Shown in pieces: positions 24,579 to 35,058 of a stretch of 64,000 nucleotides of DNA (positions within the stretch are counted from its first letter, which is position 1; each line of letters opens with the position of its first letter). Under the pieces are notes generated by a model. That model was not told the origin of the DNA and did not search any database. It saw nothing but the letters and a program-made list of their open reading frames with translations. The position numbers and the translations under genes were made by a program. Source of the stretch: Viola odorata (Eukaryota > Streptophyta > Magnoliopsida > Malpighiales > Violaceae); NCBI GenBank assembly GCA_963691705.1, contig OY829541.1, positions 49,558,377-49,622,376 of the forward strand. Direction: 5' to 3'.

Positions 24579-27556
24579 TGTCGCACCTCCTTTTTTCGAT
24601 GTTGCGAAACATAGGTTTGGGACGGGAATGCGAGATAAGCGTTGGACTCGTCTCGCATCATGCAAAATGAAGTCGCCACCCTATTTTTCTAAGGTTTAGA
24701 GAACCTAATCGTCATGGCATAAAAATAAATAAACTAAGGCACAAATGGTCTAAACCAAAGAACAACGGTTCGAGGTCGTATTTATGGACTTGGGAAGGTG
24801 TTAGGCACTCAAGTCACATCCTTAAAAAGGTTACCGGTATGTGAGGTGTTTTGAGAAAATGTTTTTTAACAAGTAATTTGGGGCCCTCAAAGGTGACGTT
24901 ACATCTAGCATTTTTTTGTAGGGATTTTGTTATTTCCGTTCGGGACCGATGGATGGGGTTACCATTTTTCTGTTTTCTGGGCGAGGTTATCGTTTTTCTC
25001 TTTGCTAGAGCGGACGTTCCCCCCTTATCATTGAGCCATGCACGATTAATTATTTACTATGTGATTCTATCATGGCAAAACTAACATCGTACGTTTTCAT
25101 GAATGCACGTATATTCTGTGTGGGATCGAAGCCACCATACATACCATTTAACAAAAAAATAATTAATTTCATGGCATGAAAGACAAGTGATGTAAACATG
25201 GTATGCATGTGAGTTGATTTTTAATTTTAGCAATTCTATATGCCATGCATACAAATGGGTGGTTCTAACGCATTCTAAGTGGTCATGCATTCGATTTGGT
25301 TTGGTTTTAGCATTTCTAATAAAACATTCAAGGAAACGTTTAAGATAAACGTACCTTTTTTATGAGCCCCGATCGATCCGTCTCTTCAAAACCATGGTTA
25401 ACAACAAGTAATAAATACGTAGGTATAAACAAACATACACAATTTTTAACTACTTAACTAATTATTACAAACGAACAGTTGATAATAATAACTACTTATC
25501 TGATTATTACAAATTGGAGGTCGGAATAACTAATCTAACTAATTATTACAACAAGTGAAATAAGCAATTAATTATTACAACAAGTGAAATAAGCAATTAC
25601 AACAAGTTTGGCAATTACATATTTATCACATACACACAATTTAAAACAATTAATTAATTATAACATACAAATGTATGGAAATAATGCATACAATTTTAAT
25701 GGATCGGGCTAGGCCCATACTTGGATTTCTGGTTTTGGATAATATGCATGCAAATAACATTTACGGAAAACATTGAATAAAAATAAAGAGAGGTAAACGT
25801 ACTTTCGAGTGAAGATTTAAAGTTTAACCTACAAAGCGAGAGTGTTAATGATAGCTCAAAAATAATAAATAACTAAAGTGCATGCACACATTTATTTAGC
25901 AAGCAAGCAATTGAATAAACATGGCAAACAAGTAAACAATTTATTTCATATGAGCATACGAGTATTTTATTTTAAAGCATGCCATAAAGCAAATAAAACA
26001 TCATGTGAGCATACAAATAATTTCACGATAATTGACATGGCATAAAATAAGCAAATCATCATGTGAACAATTTATGATAATTAAGCAAGAAAATAAACAA
26101 ATCATCATACGAAGCATGTGAGCATTTCATACGAAAATTAACTCGTATCGCAAATAAATAAGTTTTAAGAATACAAAAATTATATGAGAAATTAACACGA
26201 AAGTTTACGAAAAAATCAATTATACGCATACGACACATTTATACGAAAATTAAGTGGGTCGGGCTTGGGCCCATTTTGGATTTTTGGACATGAAAAAATG
26301 GGCTTGGAATAAATCCAAGCCCAAACCTTTTAATTAAAAGAAATGGGCTTGGCCATCACCTTTCATTTTTTTTTAAATTCCCGCCTAGTACCCTTTCTTC
26401 TTCCTCTCTTCACGTCGTCGGCGCCATGGCCGGCGACCATGGTGATTAAAACTTGATCAAATGACCCGAAAATGCACCTAATCAATCACTTAACATGGAA
26501 GCAACCCAATCCCATGAAAACAGCAAGTTTTTTGGACAAGAACAGTGGCATTTTTTACATGAAATAATAAGCTAATTAATATGCATATATTGCTATTAAT
26601 TACTCAAGACACCATACAATTAAATTGAAGCAAGGGAAACGAAATTGGCATAAAAATTAAGCATGTGAGGCAAGTTTTAGTAATTTATTCATGCTTTAAG
26701 GATGAAAATGAAAATTAAAGAGAAGTTAGAGTGAGAAAGCTTACTTGTTTCCAGGAGAGTTTTTAGCCAAGAAGGTAGTGCAAGAAATGGGGAGTGAGAG
26801 TGAAATTAGGTCCCCTTTTCTTGTTGCTTTAAGGTCTCAATTTATAGGGGAAAATTTGGAGTCGGTTGGGCTTTGTGTGGCCGAGAATCGGCGGAGGAGG
26901 TGGAAGGATAAGGATGGCCGGAGTGGAGGCCAAGTCTAGGCTTCTGTGGCTAAGGATTGCCGATGGGAGGTTTGGTGATGATGGATTGTAGTCGGCAAGG
27001 CTAGCTAGGAGGAAAGGTGAGGTGATTTTAGATAAAGGACAATTAATTGTCATTAATGCATGAATTTGGATACGAACGGGATATTTTCAGTACGAGCGAA
27101 ATTGCTCGAAAATGGAAATAAACCCGAACCGAGAGGAACACAACGTGTAGGAAAATAAGACGAGAAAATTAGTATACAGTGAAGAAACGCGAAACTCGAT
27201 TTAACGTGTTTATTTTCTCTTTTGGAAATGTCAATAGTTCGGACGTAAAATAAATGCCCTTACGGCAAAAATTGAACGAAACCAAACGAGATGGCGTGAA
27301 AGAGAAAAATAGTAGGTAACTATCAACTAAAGAAATAACGTGCTCGATCTATGGCCCGAGGAAACTTACTCAGGACTGATAGAAGTTCGAGCGAAAAGAC
27401 AATCAAAAGTACGAAAAATTAAAAAGACACGAAATGGCACGAAATATTAAACAAATAGCCTACGATAAAAAATCGATAGAAATTTGTCGTAAATGAGATT
27501 TTAATGTGATAAGCAATAAAAAGTTGTGATGAAAAATCCAAAATCGGGTAGCAATA
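24579..27556 (-). repeat. 3' LTR of the composite element (copy A, 2978 bp)
   Basis: Minus-strand start TATTGCTACCCG (the other copy has the canonical TG, TGTTGCTACCC) and end GGTGCGACA. It matches 37620-40090 closely and the 28042-28142 plus 35059-37619 segment more loosely. Short frames inside are not genes. Confidence 0.75.
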
Positions 27557-27573
27557 GTTGCCCCCTCTTTACT
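27557..27573 (-). promoter_or_regulatory. Polypurine tract before the 3' LTR
   Basis: The minus strand reads GTAAAGAGGGGGCAAC directly before the LTR start. Purine runs in this position prime plus-strand DNA in LTR retroelements. Confidence 0.55.
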
Positions 27574-27689
27574 GTCTGATAAAAAATACAGTGTAATTGA
27601 AATTTCTGATAAGTAGTAAAGACGTTTGCCTAAGTATTACCACATTTTGGAAATTATGAAGACTTACCTGGGAGTGGGGTGAGCCGTAA

Positions 27690-28041
27690 ATCCTGGTCTG
27701 GGCGAGGCTATCGCATTGCGAGATGCTGGTACAAAAGAATGAGACTGCATGTCCGTGCGAGGCTATCGCTCTCCGGACTGGTGTGAAAAATGTGAAAGCA
27801 TGTCCGTGCGAGGCTATCGCTCTTCAAACTATGACATGAAAATGTTGATGTAGGTTCCTGCGAGGCTATCGCTCTCCGAACGTTGATGTGGGAAATATAA
27901 CTACACGACCGTGCGAGGCTATCGCTCTCCGGACGTTGGTGCTGAAAATGTAACTACACGACCGTGCGAGGCTATCGCTCTCCGGACGCTAATACTGAAA
28001 ATGTAACTACACGACCGTGCGAGGCTATCGCTCTCCGGACG
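27690..28041 (-). repeat. Minisatellite in the 3' untranslated part of the composite element
   Basis: Seven copies of a core near GCGAGGCTATCGCTCTCCG, six spaced about 50-60 bp and the last three almost identical over the full ~58-bp unit (..GGACGTTGGTGCTGAAAATG.., ..AACTACACGACCGTGC..). The last copy is cut in mid-unit at 28041, where LTR sequence begins. Confidence 0.8.
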
Positions 28042-28142
28042 TGTCGCACCCCGAAAATAATAAAGTTCGCGAGTATACGACGAATCTAAGACCTTACGAT
28101 GCTCGGCGTAAAAGGACACCTCGCAACATGCAATGAAGTCGC
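28042..28142 (-). repeat. Terminal 101 bp of the second LTR (copy B), split by an insertion
   Basis: Begins TGTCGCACCCC like copy A and runs to ..CAATGAAGTCGC. The same sequence resumes at 35059 with CACCCTAATTT, as in copy A (..ATGAAGTCGCCACCCTATTT). Confidence 0.8.
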
Positions 28143-29636
28143 TGATCGCGCGCCGAACGCGTCAAATATAAGAGTGAAATAGGTATGGAAATGGGGGTAG
28201 AAATACAACTTATCACTGTCCACAATAACTTGTAGATTGTGGTAAGAGGATCGTCCACAGAGACCTCTAGGGAGAACGTAGTTTATGGGTTGACTTCCTC
28301 GTCACTGGTTTTGATTAGGTGGAGCCTAAAACGTAAAGACAAGAATAAAAGAAGCAAAACAATGTAAAATAGTCTTGGTCAAAGGGTTGGCCAAGATAGG
28401 GGGTCAATACTGAGAAAAGTCGAATAAAAGGGGATTCTAGGTAAGGGCGATTTGAGAGCTTCTGTCCTTATGATACGATCACTGATTCAAGAGTATTTGT
28501 CTCTAAACTCGTAGTACTGCTATAGAGTGGAGGTGCTCCTGTTCACTCCTGTCTTCCCTCCTCTTCAAATTATCTGGCGGGTGCTCCCTTTCCTGATAAT
28601 CCTAGCCAAGGGACACCTTGCTGGTTAAAGGGTTTATCCGTTTGACTGCTATCTTGAATGGTTGTTTGCTTCCTCAATGGTATAGGGGAAGACAGTACCT
28701 AGCCAAGTTGTCTCCCTATGGAGACCCTAGGTTGTCAATCTGGTCTTGGTCTAGATCGATTATTCCTTCTAGTCTGGCGCGAGACTAGTTACCTTCTTGG
28801 CCTAGCCGACGGGTGCTCCCTTTCCTTCTAGGCCGGTTGCAACTCTTCTCTCCTAGAGTACAAGAATGATCGAGTCTTGTCTCTAGTGAGTAAGCGATTT
28901 AATAATCTTAAGGAATAATCAAATACGAATGGTAGAGATTGTTAGGGACGATTAAGAATAAAGCTCTTCAACCCTTACCAAGAATGGGTGTTTAGTTACT
29001 CATACTCATGGGTATAAAATAAATAAATTTGTTTGCATAATAAAATAGATCCGAGAATTAAATTCTGGAGCAAAAAGGAATTTTTCTATTAATTGGAGAA
29101 GAAGAAGTCGGGGAAGAGAGAGTCTCCTTATGGAAAGAAATCAGTCTGGTTTAAATACCAGCTAAATCTTCTTAATCCTACTCTAACTCAAACTCTTCAA
29201 AATTCTAACAAGAAAATAACAATGTTTTAAATTTGAAAGTAAAATCGTAAATACAAAAGAGGGAGATCCCATAAAGGATTCTTCAAAAGATTGGCTTCAG
29301 ATCCCTCTAGTTTTGCTGGACAACTACTACTTGCCAGCTGACAAGGCCCATGCGAAGCGAGGCCCAAAAGGTTGCCAATGCTGCTCTCTCGAGATTGGCC
29401 CATCGCGAATGAGTCTTGGCGGTGCTCGATACTCTGGTGCGCATAGGCGTCTTGGCCAAGCTCTAGGCCAAGACGATCTGGAAATCAGCTATAATGCTCC
29501 ACAATCGTAATTCTCCACAAATCATCCTTCAAACCAGAACTGGGAAAACGCATGGGAAAATAAAGGAAATCAATAGATTTACTGTCCAAATACAAGTAAA
29601 TGGACAGTAAAAACATGATTAAATGTAATGCAATCA
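28143..29636 (-). repeat. 3' LTR of the Athila-like element (1494 bp)
   Basis: The minus strand starts TGATTGCATTAC directly after a purine-rich AAGTGTGGGGAATT (29637-29650, polypurine tract) and ends GCGCGCGATCA. The start is repeated at the outer end of the element (35009-35053) and again at 34222-34267. Confidence 0.8.
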
Positions 29637-30340
29637 AATTCCCCACACTTAAAACATGCTTGCCTCTAAGCATACTGACTCAAAGACTCAAACAAAATAG
29701 AAAACCCAACAGAAACACAAACGACACCAGGACTCCCAAATTTTTTCTTTCGGCTGTTCAACTCACAACTGAAATCACCAACACACTTGTCTAACCGACC
29801 CAATGCTAGACTAACAGGGATAAATTAATACCCTAAACAACCCCATCCACATGGTATCAAGACACCCTGCAAGATTTATATATAAGGTATAGGGCAACAG
29901 GGCTTACTACCGATTTGAGTCCCACCATGTGACATCTATCCAAAAGTGCCTAAAGACTGGTGCCATTTAAATCACTTTGGCAGGAATTATTCTCTCTTTT
30001 TTTCTTTTTTTTTCTATGTCCTTTTGGATTTTTTCAGACATATCTCAACAAAAAAAATTTCATGCCCTTTGTATTTTTACAGGCATCTCACATAGTCAGA
30101 GCTTGTTCTTTTCTGCGGGAACTTCCACCTTTGCTATGTCTGCCCTATGACGTTCCAACACCTTTTTACTATCTCACACTCAAATCAGATAGAAAAGCAC
30201 TCTCAAATCATTTAGCAGCAAACCTAGTCACCCTAATGAGAGTTGAAGTTCTAGCTAAATGTCCTTACGACCATGTGGATAGCTAATGTTTGGGAATCAT
30301 TAGAGTATATGCCCCTTTGGCATTGATCAAGTTGCGCTCA
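29344..30340 (-). repeat. ~1-kb direct repeat, proximal copy
   Basis: Matches 33952-34973 at high identity over the early LTR plus ~0.7 kb upstream of it. The distal copy carries a 26-29 base extra segment near 34035. Confidence 0.85.
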
Positions 30341-30663
30341 TTCGCTTCCCTGTTACTATAGCATTATTTCGCCTAAACAAGTGTCTAAATGTGGTTTCGG
30401 TTGTACACTAAACAGCCTAGGCAAAAATCTGGATTTCCTGGTGTGCACTCAACAAAACAGACTCAAACATACAAGGAAAATTCAAATAAAATTCATGCAA
30501 TTGACAGACTCACAACTGGACAAGCGCATGCAAAAATAAAAATAAAAGGACATAACTACACCCTCCCTACACTTAAAAGACACAATGTCCTCATTGTGTG
30601 GAGAGAAAAATTAAACAGAAAGGGGAAAGGGAAAGGAAGAACACAACCTGGGGCAAAAGTTGG

Positions 30664-31842
30664 TCAAGCTGGTGGAGGGGTTTGATCTTGGCCTGAAGGT
30701 TGGCTTGATGATTGGCCTAGATCAGCAACTGGAGGTGGTACTTCTGATTTTTGTGGAGCAGAGGGAGGTTGAGTTGTTGCAGCTGGTTCGGGATCCTCTT
30801 CCTCATCAGAGGACTCGGAGTCACTGCTGGTTATCATATGATTGTACACCTTCTTGCGAATGTATCCTACAGCTCCGTCCAAAGCCTTGAGGTACCCTAA
30901 GTGGACCTGCAGATGCTCATAAACATGAATAACGTTGGTCCTGAGGTTCTTCTGTTGCTCCAGGATGATCTTCTGGTTGTCGATCAGCGCCTGGCCCCAA
31001 CATGGGACTATCTCAGTATTGCCTACAGTAGGAGGCTCTTGTGGCCTGTCTTGGCCCTTGTCTTGGCCTAGACGATCCAAGATGATCTTCTGCTGCTCCA
31101 GGATGAGCAGCTGCCGGGCTTGAAATTCTCTGGCCCATGCTGGAGGTTCACTGGTAGTACTGGAGGGATCTTGGCCGAAAGCTTGGCCAAGATCAGTTGC
31201 TGGTGCTGGTAGATCTGAAATGGGAGGGTCTTGGCCTAGATCTTGGCAAAGATCCTAGGCTGGATCTTCTTCTGCTTCTTCTCCCGGGATCTTAACGGGT
31301 CTGAGCTTGTAGATCCCATCATTTTTCTTGGAGAAAATGTGCTGCCCCACTGGTGTAAAAACTGTATTACAAGCAACAAACCCTTCTTCCAAATGGAAAT
31401 ATCCCATTTGGTCGAAGGCTTTCAAATCCAAAATCTTTGGGGAACAACACTTGTGCAAATCAGTTGTGCCTAAATCTAGATTAGCAGTTTTAATAGCAAG
31501 CCAAGTAATAAGGGACCCAAAAATCAGTTTAGAAATAGACTCTCTAGCATGCAATTGCTGAACCAAATAGAGACCCAAATTTACTCTTTTCTGGTGCAAA
31601 ATACACCAAAGCAAAAAGAGTTCTGACTTAGCTAAATTCCCAGAAACCTTTGTCTTACCAGAAAGGTTGATAGACAAGGTTCTGTGGAGCATACGAAGAG
31701 CGGGGTTCAGAATTGCATGAGCCTTAGAGTTCCTATCAAATTTAGCATTCGAGTCACCCGTGACCTCTCTAAAAGCATCATTCTTATCCCAATCAGTGGG
31801 ATAATCAACAACATCATCATCTCTAGATGCAAATCCTAACAA
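30664..31842 (-). pseudogene. Post-pol ORF of the Athila-like element, C-terminal half
   Basis: One frame runs from 31842 to 30664 with a single TAG at 31255-31257. Residues early in the frame (RTLSINLSGKTKVSGNLAKSE, ..LFLLWCILHQKRVNLGLYLV) resemble the plant 'putative transposon protein' domain found downstream of pol in Athila-type elements. The rest is Gln/Pro-rich with an acidic SDSESSDEEED block. Athila elements carry an extra ORF in this position. Its role is not established. The frame differs from that of the piece above it (31962-32795), so at least one frameshift separates them. Confidence 0.6.
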
Positions 31843-31961
31843 GGATTAAAAGCATCAACAGACAAATGATTCCATTTATTGCACAAACGGAAATTAATCA
31901 CATCAGCAGCAGCAAGATCTAGTTTGTCCCTACCTCTAACATACAAGGTAGTCTCATCAAA

Positions 31962-32795
31962 CTAGAAAGAAGTATGAAATTCTAGGCACAGCTCAGTATA
32001 AGCATCACACTCAATGGTAAACACAAATTCCCTAATTTTTGTCCCCAATCCCATCTTATCGAGAAAATCAAAATCTAGCCTAGCAAAGGCAGGGATATCA
32101 CAAAAATACACATCAAGCAATTTGGATTTGAGGTCTGGTGTATCAAATTTCAACCAGCCTCGAAGTGTGTGCAGGGGAGGAAGAGAGAGTACCTGAGCAG
32201 TCTTGGCCGAAGTCTTGGCCAAGACTAGAATGTCGTCATCCTCCTCGATGACTTTCTTCTTCCCTTTGCTTTTGGCGGTGGAAAGGGCTGCACTGGTTTT
32301 GGCCTTCTTAGGGGTTGGAGACGGTGGCGGTGAATCTGGGATTCTCGTCGGCTTCTTCCCCGTTGATTTCTTGCTTGCCACCTGCTTCTTTTGGGTGATT
32401 TTTTTCAGAGGAGCCGCGGTGGCACTGGGTGTCTTCGCCGGAGGTGGTGAAACAGGATGTTCTGCTGCGGCGGCCAAAGCTGGGATGGTCTCCTCTGTTG
32501 TCTTTTCAGCTCGCTTCCTCTTCTTCTCCTCGTACCTGATCTCTCTCTCCGTCGCAGCGGTGGAGGGCTTTGACGGCTTCATCCTTCTGATTAAGGGCAC
32601 ATCGTCAGACTCTGTGTCAGTTACGACAACGGCCCTATCCTTGCCTCTGACACTGTCCTCCGACTCGGCCGTAGCGTCGGGCTCATCTATCTCCATCTCG
32701 TCCTCGTCAATCATCGTGTGGAGACGACGCCGAACAGAGGATAGGTTTTCTGGTAGAGCGGTGGGCGGAGCAACGGGCAGTGCTGCACCTCTCAA
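31962..32795 (-). pseudogene. Post-pol ORF of the Athila-like element, N-terminal half
   Basis: A 277-codon frame. Residues 1-190 are low-complexity: acidic (DEDEMEIDEPD), then Lys/Pro/Ala-rich with several basic clusters that could act as nuclear localisation signals. Residues ~200-277 are ordered (LRGWLKFDTPDLKSKLLDVYF, ..FARLDFDFLDKMGL). It ends at a TAG at 31962. Similarity-like text continues past the stop (FDETTLYVRG), so the stop is probably a nonsense change. Not a host gene. Confidence 0.55.
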
Positions 32796-33432
32796 ATCGT
32801 CGCTCTTATCGGGGATGTCCGACGATGGGCTCTAGTTTGGTGGGTTCATGGTTGTTTTGGGAGAAGGGAATGGAGAGTGGGATAATGGTGGGTTTAGAGT
32901 TTTAGGTTTTCTGGAGATTTTGTGAGATTGGGGAAGAAGGAGACTGTTGAGTTTTTAAGCTCAGATGGGTAGTTCGATTTTTGTTGGTTACGTAGGTTAT
33001 GGAGTGTCAGAGTAAAAGGGGAATACTCAGAGTTGGCGGTTTGAGTTTCCCACATTTGCAATTAATTTGTTTTAATTGCTTTTTTTGAAATTGTCCGTTC
33101 CAAAAGTAAATTAAAACGGCGCTGACACGTGTCCCACTAACTCACAAAGAGCCCCTCTGATTTAAACAGTCTAGCCCTACGGTTTGGCCTAGATCTCGGC
33201 CAAACCTAAGCATCCTCCCCATACTTAATTTCCTGCACAAAATCAAAATAACCCAGCGAAATTAAATGGAGCGAATATTCACAATTAATTCAATTGAAAG
33301 GGAATTAAATAAATCACAGAAGCATGGGTTGCCTCCCATGTAGCACCCTTATTTTAAGTCCTAGGCTTGACTCTTTTCTTGATTTTATTCGTTGATAGGT
33401 GGAATTTCCACCTTTTCTTTAAAAAAATCTTC

Positions 33433-33930
33433 CTAGAATCCTTCGAAGAACGGTTTCAGTCTCTGGCCGTTCACCTTCAGCTCGGCACCTGTTTTCTCAT
33501 TTCTAATGTCCACTGCACCATGTGGGTAAACATTAGTAATAACAAATGGGCCTTCCCACTTTGTTTTTAATTTTCCAGGAAATAATTTAAAGCGAGAATT
33601 ATAAAGAAGAACCTTCTCCCCCGTATGGAGAGGTTTTCCCTTAATTCTGCTATCATGATAGGCCTTCATTCTGATCTTGACAATCAGCTGGTTGTCATAG
33701 GCTTGGTCTTGCAACTCCTCAAGTTCGTGGAGTTGTAGCTTCCTCTCTTGGCCAGCTTGATCATAGCTCAAGTTGCACTTTCGTATAGCCCAATATGCCT
33801 TGTGTTGCAAACCCACAGGCAAGTGGCAGGCCTTACCATAAACTATCTTGTATGGTGTCATTCCATTTGGGTTTTTATAGGCCGTCCTATAGGCCCACAA
33901 CGCGTCATCTAAGCGTTGGCTCCAATGCTA
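33433..33930 (-). pseudogene. Integrase C-terminus of a Ty3/gypsy (Athila-type) polyprotein
   Basis: Reads [17 protein letters not shown] at the start, then [24 protein letters not shown] and [16 protein letters not shown]. It ends with the chromatin/GPF-like module ([41 protein letters not shown]). This is the last ~160 residues of integrase in the Athila lineage. The zinc finger and DDE core are missing. The break at 33930 coincides with a short repeat, AACGCTACTCTCTCGAGA (33930-33947 and 33989-34006 region), pointing to a deletion between repeats. Confidence 0.88.
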
Positions 33931-33951
33931 ACGCTACTCTCTCGAGACAGT

Positions 33952-34973
33952 AGGCCCATACGAAGCGAGGCCCAAAAGGTTGCCAACGCTACTCTCTCGA
34001 GATTGGCCCATCACGAATGAGTCTTGGCCAAGCTTGCGGCCAAAACGATATGGTGCTCGATACTCTGGTGCGCATAGGCGTCTTGGCCAAGCTCTAGGCC
34101 AAGACGATCTGGAAATCAGCTATAATGCTCCACAATCGTAATTCTCCACAAATCATCCTCCAAACTAGAACTGGGAAAATGCATGGGAAAATAAAGGAAA
34201 TCAATAGATTTGTTGTCCAAATACAAGTAAATGGACAGTAAAAACATGATTAAATGTAATGCAATCAAATTCCCCACACTTAAAACATGTTTGCCCTTAA
34301 GCATACTGACTCAAAGACTCAAACAAAACAGAAAACACAACAGAAACACAAACGACACCAGGACTCCCAAATTTTTTCTTTCGACTGTTCAACTCACAAC
34401 TGAAATCACCAACACACTTGTCTAACCGACCCAATGTTAGACTAACAGGGACAAATTAATACCCTAAACAGCCCCATCCACATGGTATCAAGACACCCTG
34501 CAAGATTTATAGATAAGGTATAGGGCAACAGGGCTTACTACCGATTTGAGTCCCACCATGTGACATCTATCCAAAAGTGCCTAAAGACTGGTGCCATTTA
34601 AATCACTTTGGCAGGAATTATTCTCTCTCTTTTTTCTTTCTTTTTTCTATGTCCTTTTGGATTTTTTCAGACATATCTCAAAAAAAAAAAAATCATGCCC
34701 TTTGTATTTTTACAGGCATCTCACATAGTCAGAGCTTGTTCTTTTCTACGGGAACTTCCACCTTTGCTATGTCTGCCCTATGACATTCCAACACCTTTTT
34801 ACTGTCTCACACTCAAATCAGATAGAAAAGCACTCTCAAATCATTTAGCAGCAAGCCTAGTCACCCTAATGAGAGTTGAAGTTCTAGCTAAATGTCCTTA
34901 CGACCATGTGGATAGCTAATGTTTGGGAATCATTAGAGTATATGCCCCTTTGGCATTGATCAAGTTGCGCTCA
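33952..34973 (-). repeat. ~1-kb direct repeat, distal copy
   Basis: Second copy of 29344-30340. Just outside it, 34974-35008 repeats 34857-34890 and 35009-35053 repeats the LTR start, so this end was assembled from at least three pieces. Confidence 0.85.
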
Positions 34974-35058
34974 AGTCACCCTAATGAGAGTTGAAGTTCT
35001 AGCTAAATACAAGTAAATGGACAGTAAAAACATGATTAAATGTAATGCAATCAGTCGC

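Larger units (their letters stand above)
28143..35053 (-). mobile_element. Athila-like Ty3/gypsy element, 6.9 kb, rearranged
   Basis: Ends TGATCGCGCG (28143) and TGCAATCA (35053), flanked by the 5-base duplication GTCGC (28138-28142 and 35054-35058). The target is the LTR of the composite element. Minus-strand content in order: ~45 bp of 5' LTR start, a copy of the pre-LTR region and early LTR (34973-33952), an integrase C-terminus, degenerate post-pol ORFs, the pre-LTR region again (30340-29637), and the complete 3' LTR (29636-28143). Protease, reverse transcriptase and most of integrase are absent. Confidence 0.85.

Noticed and set aside
24867..27053. Short frames inside LTR copy A (and equivalents in copy C)
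   Set aside because: Not conserved between the LTR copies beyond base identity, no family match, and inside LTR sequence.
27700..28041. CRISPR-like array (repeated core with variable spacers)
   Set aside because: Unit length and spacer variation superficially fit, but this is plant nuclear DNA inside an LTR element. The spacers are related to each other, so it is a minisatellite.
29960..30286. 108-codon frame repeated at 34608-34919
   Set aside because: It appears twice only because the ~1-kb direct repeat carries it. It opposes the element's sense strand and its start differs between copies.
32203..32835. 210-codon plus-strand frame rich in Ser/Phe/Val
   Set aside because: Complement of the low-complexity Lys/Ala/Pro-rich ORF of the Athila-like element.
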